Assembly (NCBI RefSeq): GCF_009739515.1
Contig: NZ_CP046535.1
Span: 1,984,001 to 2,048,000 of the forward strand
Direction: 5' to 3'
Source of the DNA: Sphingomonas profundi
GTDB lineage: Bacteria > Pseudomonadota > Alphaproteobacteria > Sphingomonadales > Sphingomonadaceae
DNA length: 64,000 bases
Shown: positions 28,247 through 35,869 of the stretch, piece after piece
How positions within the stretch are numbered: position 1 is the stretch's first letter
How the letters are laid out: the number at the start of each line of letters is the position of its first letter
Made by a program: the position numbers and the translations under genes
The notes under the pieces: model-generated
The model's database searches: none
Told to the model about the DNA's origin: nothing
Seen by the model: only the letters and a program-made list of their open reading frames with translations

Positions 28247-28984
28247 ATGTCACAGACCGGCCTCTCGCCCGAAGCCATCGGCTTCATCACCCAGGCGCAG
28301 AAAGACGCCAGCAGGGCCTTTCGCCTGCTGCGCGAGACGCGCACCATCTCGCCGTCCGGCACCCTGTTCTACGGAGTGCGCATCCCCGATGAGGACAAGC
28401 TGGTCACGCTGAACTATGCCGGCCTGTGGGCCGAGAACCCCGACGACCCGATCACGGCGGTGATCGACTTCGACGGCAACAGCCTCTGGAGCAACCCGCC
28501 CGGCGGCACCGCGCGCTACCTGAAGCTGTTCAAGAAGCACGCCGACATTCAGGCGGTCAGCCACGTCCACACGCCGCACCTCGGCGCCTATTCGCAGGCC
28601 CATGCCGAGCTGCCCCTGCTCTACGTGCCCAACCGGCGCTTCCGCTTCTCCAGCAAGCTGCCGGTCTACATCAACCGCCGGCAGCCGGAGGTGGACTTCA
28701 TCCTCGACGCGCTGGAGCAGGATCGCGAGGTGCCCGGCATCGTCGAGGCGAATGGCGGCGCCACCGTGTGGAGCTGGAAGGGCCTGCGCGATCTGACCAA
28801 CCAGATCGTGCTGCTGGAGGAAGGCGCGCAGTTCCAGATCCTCGCCAGGGCGCTCGGCGGATCGCAGCTCTTCGGCCCCGGCGTGCTGGAGCAGCAATGG
28901 AAGATGGGCAAGCTGGTGCCGCCCGACGCCGCCGTCGCCGACGACGGCACGATCAGCTACGCCGCCGCGCAAGCGGCCGAGTGA
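28247..28984 (+). CDS. Class II aldolase/adducin family protein
   Basis: A 245-residue protein of the zinc-dependent class II aldolase fold. The metal motif HVHTPH is near residue 105. The N-terminal RLLRETRTISPSGTLFYGVRI segment and IVEANGGATVWSWKGL resemble the family, although the usual GNVS-type nucleotide or phosphate motif is not obvious. Members cleave or epimerise sugar phosphates, or decarboxylate. Inside a desulfurisation operon it may process the carbon skeleton left after C-S cleavage, but this is speculation. AAGGA lies before the ATG, 11 bases after the DszB-like gene. Confidence 0.85.
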   Translation: MSQTGLSPEAIGFITQAQKDASRAFRLLRETRTISPSGTLFYGVRIPDEDKLVTLNYAGLWAENPDDPITAVIDFDGNSLWSNPPGGTARYLKLFKKHADIQAVSHVHTPHLGAYSQAHAELPLLYVPNRRFRFSSKLPVYINRRQPEVDFILDALEQDREVPGIVEANGGATVWSWKGLRDLTNQIVLLEEGAQFQILARALGGSQLFGPGVLEQQWKMGKLVPPDAAVADDGTISYAAAQAAE

Positions 28985-29044
28985 CGAGGTCGCGGGCGCC
29001 GCGAACGAGCCGGCGCCCGCCCCAGCAGAAGTTCAGGACAGCGT

Positions 29045-30409
29045 ATGACGAAACAGCAGCAGCGGCAGCTCACGCTCGGCGTGTTCCTCACGCGCCACGG
29101 CCACCATCCGGGCGCGTGGCGCCAGCCGGAATCGATCGGCAGCGGCCGGCCCGACTTCGCCCACTGGGCGCACATGGTACAGACCGCCGAGCGCGGCAAG
29201 CTGGACACCGCCTTCTTCGCGGACTTCGTCGGCCAGAGCGGCGCCAGCACGAAGGGCATCGAACGCCGCTTCGCCTTCCTCGAATTCGAGCCGCTGACGC
29301 TCGCTGCCGCGCTGGCCGCCGTGACGTCGAAGATCGGCCTCGTCGCGACCGTGAACACCAATTTCGACCAGCCCTATGCGCTGGCGCGGCGCTTCGCCTC
29401 GCTCGATCATCTGAGCGGCGGGCGGATCGGCTGGAACATCGTCTCCTCGCTGGCTGATGGCGCGGCCAGGAGCTTCGGCGCCGATCCGAGCTTCAGCCAC
29501 GCCGATCGCTACGAGCGCGCCAGCGAGTTCGTCGATCTCACCCGCCAGCTGTGGGACAGCTGGGAGGACGACGCCTTCGAGAATGCGGATCGGGAGAGCG
29601 GCGTCTACCTCGATCCGGACGACGTCCATCCCGTCCACCACAAAGGCAGATATTACGAGCTGGACTCCGTGCTCGATATCGCCCGGCCGATCCAGGGCCA
29701 TCCGGTGTTCGTGCAGGCCGGCAACTCGGATGTCGGCCGCGACTTCGCCGCGAAATATGCCGAGATGATCTACGCGGCGGCGCAGTTTATCGAGGATGCG
29801 CAGGCCTTCTACGCCGACGTGAAGGGCCGCATGGCCAGGTTCGGCCGCGATCCGGATCATCTGAAGGTGATGCCCGGCCTGTCCTTCGCCATCGGCCGCA
29901 CGCGTGACGAGGCGCAGGACAAGTTCGACGCACTGGAGGCGGCGGTCGATTTCCGCGGCGAGTTGAACCTGATGGGGCAGGACATGAGCGGCTATCCGCT
30001 CGACGGGCCGCTGCCCGACCTGCCCGAGCCCGCCAACGGCAAGGGCCGCTGGAAGCAGCTCACCGCCCTCGCCCGGCGCGAGAACCTGACGATCCGCCAG
30101 CTGTTCCTGCGGTTCAACGCGGTGCGCGGGCACCGCGTGGTGATCGGCACGCCGGCCGACATCGCCGACCAGATCGAAGATTGGTTCGTCAAGCGCGCGG
30201 TGGACGGTTTCAACCTGATCCCGCCGGTGCTGCCGACCTCGCTCGACGAGTTCGTCGATCTGGTCGTCCCCGAACTCCAGCGGCGGGGCCTGTTCCGCAC
30301 CGAATATGAAGGTAGCACGCTGCGCGAGCATCTGCGCCTGCCGCGCCCCGCCAACCGGAACCGCGCGGCAGCGCCTGCGCCGTCCCCCGTCCTCGAACCC
30401 GCTTCCTGA
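29045..30409 (+). CDS. FMNH2-dependent monooxygenase of the NtaA/SnaA/DszA family
   Basis: A 454-residue luciferase-fold enzyme; DszA of the dibenzothiophene pathway is 453 aa. The N-terminal QLTLGVFLTRHGHHPGAWRQP, RFAFLEFEPLTLAAALAAVT and GGRIGWNIVSS (about residues 130-140) are standard for this family, as is HKGRYYELDSVLDIARPIQGHPV. Members oxidise sulfones, nitrilotriacetate or similar compounds with reduced FMN. DszA opens a sulfone to a sulfinate, exactly the substrate type of DszB, and here DszB-like genes flank it. A chain from sulfone to sulfinate to sulfite is inferred. The C-terminal 40 residues are Pro/Ala-rich. Confidence 0.92.
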   Translation: MTKQQQRQLTLGVFLTRHGHHPGAWRQPESIGSGRPDFAHWAHMVQTAERGKLDTAFFADFVGQSGASTKGIERRFAFLEFEPLTLAAALAAVTSKIGLVATVNTNFDQPYALARRFASLDHLSGGRIGWNIVSSLADGAARSFGADPSFSHADRYERASEFVDLTRQLWDSWEDDAFENADRESGVYLDPDDVHPVHHKGRYYELDSVLDIARPIQGHPVFVQAGNSDVGRDFAAKYAEMIYAAAQFIEDAQAFYADVKGRMARFGRDPDHLKVMPGLSFAIGRTRDEAQDKFDALEAAVDFRGELNLMGQDMSGYPLDGPLPDLPEPANGKGRWKQLTALARRENLTIRQLFLRFNAVRGHRVVIGTPADIADQIEDWFVKRAVDGFNLIPPVLPTSLDEFVDLVVPELQRRGLFRTEYEGSTLREHLRLPRPANRNRAAAPAPSPVLEPAS

Positions 30410-30424
30410 CCTGAAGGATCTATC

Positions 30425-31477
30425 ATGGCCGAGACACTCGATACGCTCTGGTACACGCGCTGCCCGGTGCCGACCGGCCTTGGCATCGCCATTCAGAATG
30501 GCTGGCTGGAGGAGGCGTTTCGCGCGCGGGGCATCAAGCTCGGCTCGATCCTCGAATCGAACGACTTCAAGACGCGGGAATCGCACTTCAGCCACACAGT
30601 CCGCAACTCCGTGCGGCACGGCGGCAACATTCCGGCGATCAGCGCGAAGGCGCTCGGCCGCGACACCCGCGTGATCGGCCTGTCCTGGGCGGACGAGACC
30701 CAGCTCATCCTCGCGAGCCCGGAGTCCGGCATCAGGACGGTCGCAGATCTGAAGGGCCGCCGTTTCGGCCTGCCGAAGTGGCGCAACGTGGAGATCGACT
30801 TCTCGCGCGCGCAGGCGATCCGGGGGCTGGAGAACGCCCTGAGCCTCGAAGGCCTGTCGGTCGGCGATGTCGAGATCGTGGATCAGGATATCGACGTCCA
30901 TTACAGCGACGAGGCGGCGCGGAACGTCAACGGCACGCTGGCGCGGGGCACCACGAGCCGCGCGCGCGCCAACAATCTCGAGCTCATCGCCCTCCTGCGC
31001 GGCGAGGTGGATGCCATCTTCCTGAAGGGCGTGCACGGCGCGCAGGCCGCCAACCAGTTCGGCCTGACCACCGTGATCGACACCGGCATCCATCCCGATC
31101 CGCTGATCCGCGCCAACAACGGCACGCCGCGCACGCTGGCGGTGGACGGCAACCTGCTCGACAATCACTTCGACGCAGCCGTGACGATCGTCGAGCAGGT
31201 GCTGCGGGTGGAGGCCTGGGCGCAGGACAACCCCTCCGACGTTCGCCGCTTCCTCGCGCGCGAGACCAACTCCAGCGAATATTGGGTGAGCATCGCCTAC
31301 GGGCAGGACGCGCAGACCCGGCTGAAGACGGACCTGTCCGAGCAGAACGTGACCGGCATCCAGGACTTCACGGACTTCCTGGCGCGGTGGAAGTTCATCC
31401 CCGACACGTTCGACGTGCGCAGCTGGATCGACGTGCGACCGCTCGAAGCCGCGCGCTCTGCCCGACTTGCGGGCTGA
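30425..31477 (+). CDS. DszB-like sulfinate desulfinase candidate, copy 3, all active-site residues present
   Basis: A 350-residue cytoplasmic protein. YTRCPVPTGLG contains Cys13, and SHFSHTVRNSVRHGGN contains His54, Arg64 and Gly67, again with the ten- and three-residue spacing of the DszB catalytic His, Arg and Gly. VDAIFLKGVHGAQAANQ and DFLARWKFIPDTFDVRSWID correspond to later DszB regions. It follows the DszA-like gene by 15 bases with AAGGA before the ATG. Two complete desulfinase-like copies in one operon suggest different sulfinate substrates or a heteromeric enzyme. Confidence 0.85.
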   Translation: MAETLDTLWYTRCPVPTGLGIAIQNGWLEEAFRARGIKLGSILESNDFKTRESHFSHTVRNSVRHGGNIPAISAKALGRDTRVIGLSWADETQLILASPESGIRTVADLKGRRFGLPKWRNVEIDFSRAQAIRGLENALSLEGLSVGDVEIVDQDIDVHYSDEAARNVNGTLARGTTSRARANNLELIALLRGEVDAIFLKGVHGAQAANQFGLTTVIDTGIHPDPLIRANNGTPRTLAVDGNLLDNHFDAAVTIVEQVLRVEAWAQDNPSDVRRFLARETNSSEYWVSIAYGQDAQTRLKTDLSEQNVTGIQDFTDFLARWKFIPDTFDVRSWIDVRPLEAARSARLAG

Positions 31478-33302
31478 GCGTATCGGGCCGGCGCCGGCCG
31501 GGCGTGCCGACGCTCTCCCCTCCGCCACCCGCCTCGCGCGGTCCCCGCTCCTCCGCTGCCTCGTCATCTACGGCCAGATGCCCGTCCGCTTCGGGCTGAC
31601 GGCGCTGATGTTCGCGGCCGTGAACGTGGCGCTCATCGCGCAGCAGGCGCTGGTCGGCCGCGCCGTGCACGAGGCGGGCGCCGGCATCCTCGTGTCGCGC
31701 ACGGCCGACGGCGGCCTCGATTACGGGCGCGCCTGGTTCTGGGTCGCGCTGCTGCTCGGCCTCTCCACCGCCCGTGCCGTCGTGCAATATGGCGCCGGCC
31801 TGCTCTCGCTGACGATCGGGCAGGAACTGCTGACGGTGCTGCGCCGGCGCATCCTCGTGCAGATCCCGCGGCTCGATCTCGCCTACCATTGGCGGCACGG
31901 CGTCGGCGAGATGGTGACGCGAATGACCCGCGACGCCGACAAGGTGCGCGATGCGCTCATCAACTTCTGGCGCCAGATGTTCGAGACCGGGCTGATCGTG
32001 ATCGCCTCGGTAGGCCTGCTTTGCTGGTACGCGCCGTGGCTCGGGCTGGCGCCGCTCATACTGATGCTCGCCGGCATCGCCCTGCTCACCGCGCAGGCGG
32101 ACGCGCTCGTCGCGCTCGATCGCAAGGTGGGCGGTGCGTACGACGCCGTGACGCAGGATCTGTCCGAAGGCGTGAACGGCGTGCGCGTCATCAAGGCCTT
32201 CGCGTTGCAGGCGGCGCGCATCGCCCGCTTCGAAGCGCATATCGAGACCTTCCGGTGCGAGGCGCGTGCCGCCCTGCGCCATGCCGCGCGCACCGTGCCG
32301 GTGCCGCAGACGATCATCGCGCTCGGCCATGTCTGGGTACTCGGCTACGGCGCCTGGCTCGTCGGCGCGGGGCGGCTGAACGTCGGCCAGTTCGTGGCGG
32401 CGCTGCTCGTCGCGAACACGCTGGTGCTTCGTATCGAGGGCATCGGCCGGCTCCTCCAGATCGTGGCGGACGCCCGCTCGTCGGCGGCGCGCATCTGGGA
32501 GGTGCTGGACACCGCGCCGGAAATCGTCGGCGGCGACATGGCGGTGCCGCAAGGCGCGCTCGGCCTGCGCTTCGAACATGTCTGGGTGGGCGCACCGGGC
32601 GGCGGAGCACCCGTGCTGCGCGACACGTCCTTCACGATCCACCCCGGCGAGATCGTGGCGCTCGTCGGCGCGACCGGATCGGGCAAGAGCATTCTGACCG
32701 GCCTCATCCCCCGTCTCGTCGAGGCGGAGCGTGGCGCGGTGCTGATCGGCTCCGACGAACATGGCTGGCGCGATGTCCGCCAACTGAAGGAGGGCGCGCT
32801 CCGCCGGCGCGTTCACGTCCTCCCGCAGGAGAGCTTCCTGTTCTCGGACACACTGGCCGCCAACCTGCGGCTTGCGGCACCCGATGCGAGCCACGCCGAA
32901 CTGGTCCGCGCGCTGGAACTGGCCGCGGCGGACGAGCTGCTCGAACGGCTCGACGAGGGGCTGGACACGCGCGTCGGCGATCGCGGGGCCACCTTGTCGG
33001 GCGGCCAGCGCCAGCGCCTGTGCCTCGCCCGCGCGCTGCTCGCCGACGCGGACATCCTCGCGCTCGACGATGCGACAAGCGCGCTGGATGCCGCGACCGA
33101 GGCACGCGCGATCCACAACATCCGTGGCTTGCGGGCACGACGGAGCAAGCCGGTCACGATGCTGATCGTCTCCAGCCGCCTGTCGACCGTGCTTGCCGCC
33201 GATCGCGTGCTGCTGCTCGCCGACGGCCGGATCGCGGCGCAGGGCACGCATGCCGAGCTGGAGGCGGGCAGCCCCGCCTACCGCTCGCTGATGGGTCTCT
33301 GA
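31467..33302 (+). CDS. ABC exporter half-transporter with degenerate ATPase site
   Basis: An inner-membrane half-transporter of up to 611 residues: six-helix exporter domain, then ATPase. Walker A VGATGSGKS is near 400, signature LSGGQRQR near 509. Two catalytic residues are changed: Walker B reads ILALDDATS (Asp for the catalytic Glu), and the switch His is Ser (VSSRLST). This is the degenerate site usual in heterodimeric exporters. The start is uncertain: a TTG at 31467 overlaps the previous gene by 11 bases; an ATG at 31578 would leave almost no residues before the first membrane helix. Confidence 0.88.
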   Translation: MRAERIGPAPAGRADALPSATRLARSPLLRCLVIYGQMPVRFGLTALMFAAVNVALIAQQALVGRAVHEAGAGILVSRTADGGLDYGRAWFWVALLLGLSTARAVVQYGAGLLSLTIGQELLTVLRRRILVQIPRLDLAYHWRHGVGEMVTRMTRDADKVRDALINFWRQMFETGLIVIASVGLLCWYAPWLGLAPLILMLAGIALLTAQADALVALDRKVGGAYDAVTQDLSEGVNGVRVIKAFALQAARIARFEAHIETFRCEARAALRHAARTVPVPQTIIALGHVWVLGYGAWLVGAGRLNVGQFVAALLVANTLVLRIEGIGRLLQIVADARSSAARIWEVLDTAPEIVGGDMAVPQGALGLRFEHVWVGAPGGGAPVLRDTSFTIHPGEIVALVGATGSGKSILTGLIPRLVEAERGAVLIGSDEHGWRDVRQLKEGALRRRVHVLPQESFLFSDTLAANLRLAAPDASHAELVRALELAAADELLERLDEGLDTRVGDRGATLSGGQRQRLCLARALLADADILALDDATSALDAATEARAIHNIRGLRARRSKPVTMLIVSSRLSTVLAADRVLLLADGRIAAQGTHAELEAGSPAYRSLMGL

Positions 33303-35149
33303 TGGCGAACGCACTCGCCGGCGACCGGCCGCTCTCCGACATCGAGCTTGAGGAGAAGTTCGCCCGGACCGCGCTCGATCGCGGCATGCTGCACCGCCTG
33401 CTGCCGCTGCTCGGGCCGGTGCGCCCGCTGATCGCGGCGGTGATCGGGATCGAGCTGTTGCAGGTCCTCGCCATCTTCGCCCGCCCGGTCCTCATCGGCT
33501 GGGTCATCGATCGCGGGCTGCGCGGCCCGGCGGGGATCGATGCGGGCCTGATCGCCTTGGCCTGCATCGGCCTGGCGGCGACTTGGGGCGTGCGCTTCGT
33601 GCTGGGCGGCCTGTCGCAATATCTCGCCGGATCGGCCGCGATCAGCGTCCTCAACGATCTGCGCGCGCGCGTGTTCGCCCACGTCCAGTCGCTCAGCGTC
33701 GGCTATTTCGATCGCACGAAGGCCGGCCGCATCATCTCGCGCGCGGACCGCGACGTCGACACGCTGGAGCCGCTGCTTATCCAGGGGCCGCCCGAGTTCC
33801 TCTCCGCCATCCTCCGCCTGATCGTGTCCGGCATTCTGCTGTTCCTGATCGCGCCAAGCCTGCTGCTCAGCCTCGTCGGCGTCGTGCCGCTACTCGCGAT
33901 CGCGACGCGCATCTTCAAGCGCATCTCGCAGAAGAGCTTCGCCAGGGTGGCCGAGAACCGGAGCCGCTTCACCGCGCATCTGGTGGAGACGGTGGCGGGC
34001 GTGCGGCTCATCAAGCAATCCGGACGCGAGGATGCCAATCTCGCGCGGTACATGGGCCTCGTCGGAGAGTTCAACAGCGCGCTGATCCGCGGCACCAGCC
34101 GGTCGGGCTGGTTCGCGCCGTTCACCGGCATGCTCACCACGCTGGCGCTGGCGCTGATGCTCGTCGTCGGCGGGCGCGGCATCGCCCTCGGCACGCTGAC
34201 CCTCGGCGAGCTGGCGCAGAGCCTGTTCTACGTCTTCCTCTTTCTCGCCCCGCTTCAGGAGTTCGGCGACCTGTTCGAGCGTCATGCGAACGGTACGGCC
34301 TGCGCCCAGCGGATCTTCCTGCTGCTCGATACGCGCGCGGAGATCGCCGATGCGGCCGGCGCGGTGGAACTGCCGCGCATCCGCGGCGATATCGAGTTTC
34401 GCGACGTCAGCTTCGGCTACGTGCACGGGCGGCCGGTGATACGCAGCCTCAACCTCAAGGTCACGGCCGGCGAGGTGCTCGCCGTGGTCGGCGCGACCGG
34501 CCATGGCAAGAGCACGCTCGTCCAGCTGCTCACCCGCTTCTACGATGTCGGCGCGGGCGCGGTGCTGCTCGACGGCCACGACATCCGCGCGCTCTCGGAG
34601 GCGAGCCTCCGGCGGCAGGTGGGCATCGTGCTGCAGGACAATGTGCTGTTCGGCGGCTCCATCCTCGACAATCTGCGGCTCGCGCGCCCGGAGGCGTCGG
34701 ACGACGACCTGATCGCCGCTGCGCGGGAGCTCGGCGCGGACGAGGTGCTGGAGGCACTGCCGCACGGCTACCGCACGCAGGTCGGCACGCTCGGCACGCA
34801 GCTGAGCCAGGGCCAGCGCCAACTCGTCTGCCTCGTCCGCGCCTATCTCGCCGATCCGGCCGTGCTCGTGCTCGACGAGGCGACCTCCGCCGTCGACGTG
34901 CATACGGAGCGACGCATTCAGCGCGCGCTGCGCCAGCTCTGTCGGGGGCGCACGGCGATCGTCATCGCCCACCGGCTGGCGACGATCCGCGACGCCGATC
35001 GCATCGCCGTCGTAAGCAACGGCGAGATCGTCGAGATCGGCCCGCATCACGACCTCGTCGCAGCAGGCGGCGTCTATGCGGCTCTCTACCGCACCTACGA
35101 CGCTGAGCATTTCGCGCCTCAACGAGTGTTGCCGGCGGATCGCGGATGA
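33302..35149 (+). CDS. ABC exporter half-transporter with intact ATPase site
   Basis: A 615-residue partner of the preceding half-transporter; its ATG shares a base with that gene's TGA. The exporter membrane domain (PLIAAVIGIELLQVLAIF onward) is followed by Walker A VGATGHGKST (about 395), signature LSQGQRQ (about 500), Walker B VLVLDEATS with the catalytic Glu (about 522) and switch His in IAHRLAT (about 556). With the degenerate partner it would form a heterodimer. Its place at the end of the operon suggests export of the desulfurised product or a toxic intermediate. The last residues abut an IS3 remnant, so the tail may be altered. Confidence 0.92.
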   Translation: MANALAGDRPLSDIELEEKFARTALDRGMLHRLLPLLGPVRPLIAAVIGIELLQVLAIFARPVLIGWVIDRGLRGPAGIDAGLIALACIGLAATWGVRFVLGGLSQYLAGSAAISVLNDLRARVFAHVQSLSVGYFDRTKAGRIISRADRDVDTLEPLLIQGPPEFLSAILRLIVSGILLFLIAPSLLLSLVGVVPLLAIATRIFKRISQKSFARVAENRSRFTAHLVETVAGVRLIKQSGREDANLARYMGLVGEFNSALIRGTSRSGWFAPFTGMLTTLALALMLVVGGRGIALGTLTLGELAQSLFYVFLFLAPLQEFGDLFERHANGTACAQRIFLLLDTRAEIADAAGAVELPRIRGDIEFRDVSFGYVHGRPVIRSLNLKVTAGEVLAVVGATGHGKSTLVQLLTRFYDVGAGAVLLDGHDIRALSEASLRRQVGIVLQDNVLFGGSILDNLRLARPEASDDDLIAAARELGADEVLEALPHGYRTQVGTLGTQLSQGQRQLVCLVRAYLADPAVLVLDEATSAVDVHTERRIQRALRQLCRGRTAIVIAHRLATIRDADRIAVVSNGEIVEIGPHHDLVAAGGVYAALYRTYDAEHFAPQRVLPADRG

Positions 35150-35164
35150 CGAGCGGCGGCATTG

Positions 35165-35449
35165 TCGTTCAACGGCCGTCTGCGCGACGAGTGCCTGAAC
35201 ACCCACTGGTTCCTGTCGCTGGAGGACGCGCGAGCCAAGATCGAGGAGTGGCGACGGGACTATAACGAGAGCCGTCCTTACACATCGCTTGGCGGAACCG
35301 CTCAAGGTTCCAGCGATGCGCAGCATCGTTGGAAAAGCGGTGGAGGATGGCTGACGCCGGTCGAATGTGCTGGTGCCGCCGCCACGATCGCGGCCAAATG
35401 AACACCGAAAACTCACCCTCGACTTGGATGAGAAACCGGGGAACCCTCA
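35165..35449 (+). mobile_element. IS3-family transposase remnant, 3' end of the element (copy A)
   Basis: The frame reads FNGRLRDECLNTHWFLSLED then KIEEWRRDYNESRPYTSLGG, the C-terminal DDE integrase core of IS3-family transposases, and continues to the stop at 35401. The terminal inverted-repeat region (GGATGAGAAACCGGGGAACC, ending CA at 35449) follows. All upstream parts of the IS are missing. It begins about 15 bases after the exporter gene stop. A second copy, inverted, is at 52516-52744; the two flank a 17-kb catabolic segment. Confidence 0.88.
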
Positions 35450-35732
35450 TTCGCGGCACAGACTATCTCAGTCGATGGACCACTCGGACGGGGGCAGCTC
35501 ACTCGCCGCTCGCGCGGCGGAGATCGGTGCCGACCGTGTCCGAGCTTGAAGTCGGCCTCCGCGACGGCCGCGTTTTGACGGAATGCAACGGGGCTAGGCC
35601 GGTGAGCCGGCGTTCGTCGCGCTTCGGACTGATTCGGCAACCGGTTCACGAGCTTATCCGTAACGCTATCAAACTGAGGCATCTGTCCGCCACGCGGTGA
35701 GGGGTCCGGTACCAGCCTGCGGTGATCGCCTT
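35450..35732. other. Non-coding stretch between IS3 remnant and TonB receptor control region
   Basis: No open frame here has a convincing start, family motif or codon pattern. It may contain further eroded mobile-element sequence, but I could not assign it. It leads into the operator-like palindrome at 35733. Confidence 0.4.
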
Positions 35733-35750
35733 CTCAACACGTCCGTTGAC
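35733..35750. promoter_or_regulatory. Operator-like palindrome 1 (GTCAAC-N6-GTTGAC type)
   Basis: CTCAACACGTCCGTTGAC matches GTCAAC-N6-GTTGAC with one mismatch at the first base. It lies about 120 bases upstream of the GTG of the island's TonB receptor. Three more copies occur in front of other units of the same island, so it is a candidate site for the TetR protein at 39055-39708. Confidence 0.6.
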
Positions 35751-35869
35751 GGGGTATGTTAGCTGCTGTACTTTTCCGGAAATCAGGCCGCTACCCGACC
35801 GAAGATCGGGAGTGGCTGGCAAAACGCTCGCGGCGAACGGGTTGCGGGTACGACAACGGGGAGAGTGAT

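Noticed and set aside
29033..31567. Minus-strand open frame of more than 800 codons
   Set aside because: It is antisense to the DszA-like and DszB-like genes, both with clear family motifs and ribosome sites.
31889..33301. Plus-strand frame appearing to extend the second exporter subunit to over 1,000 residues
   Set aside because: The first 470 codons are an out-of-frame reading of the first exporter subunit. The true start is the ATG at 33302.
35756..35869. Upstream extension of the TonB receptor
   Set aside because: The 38 extra codons precede a good ribosome site and signal peptide; an N-terminal addition before a signal peptide is unlikely.
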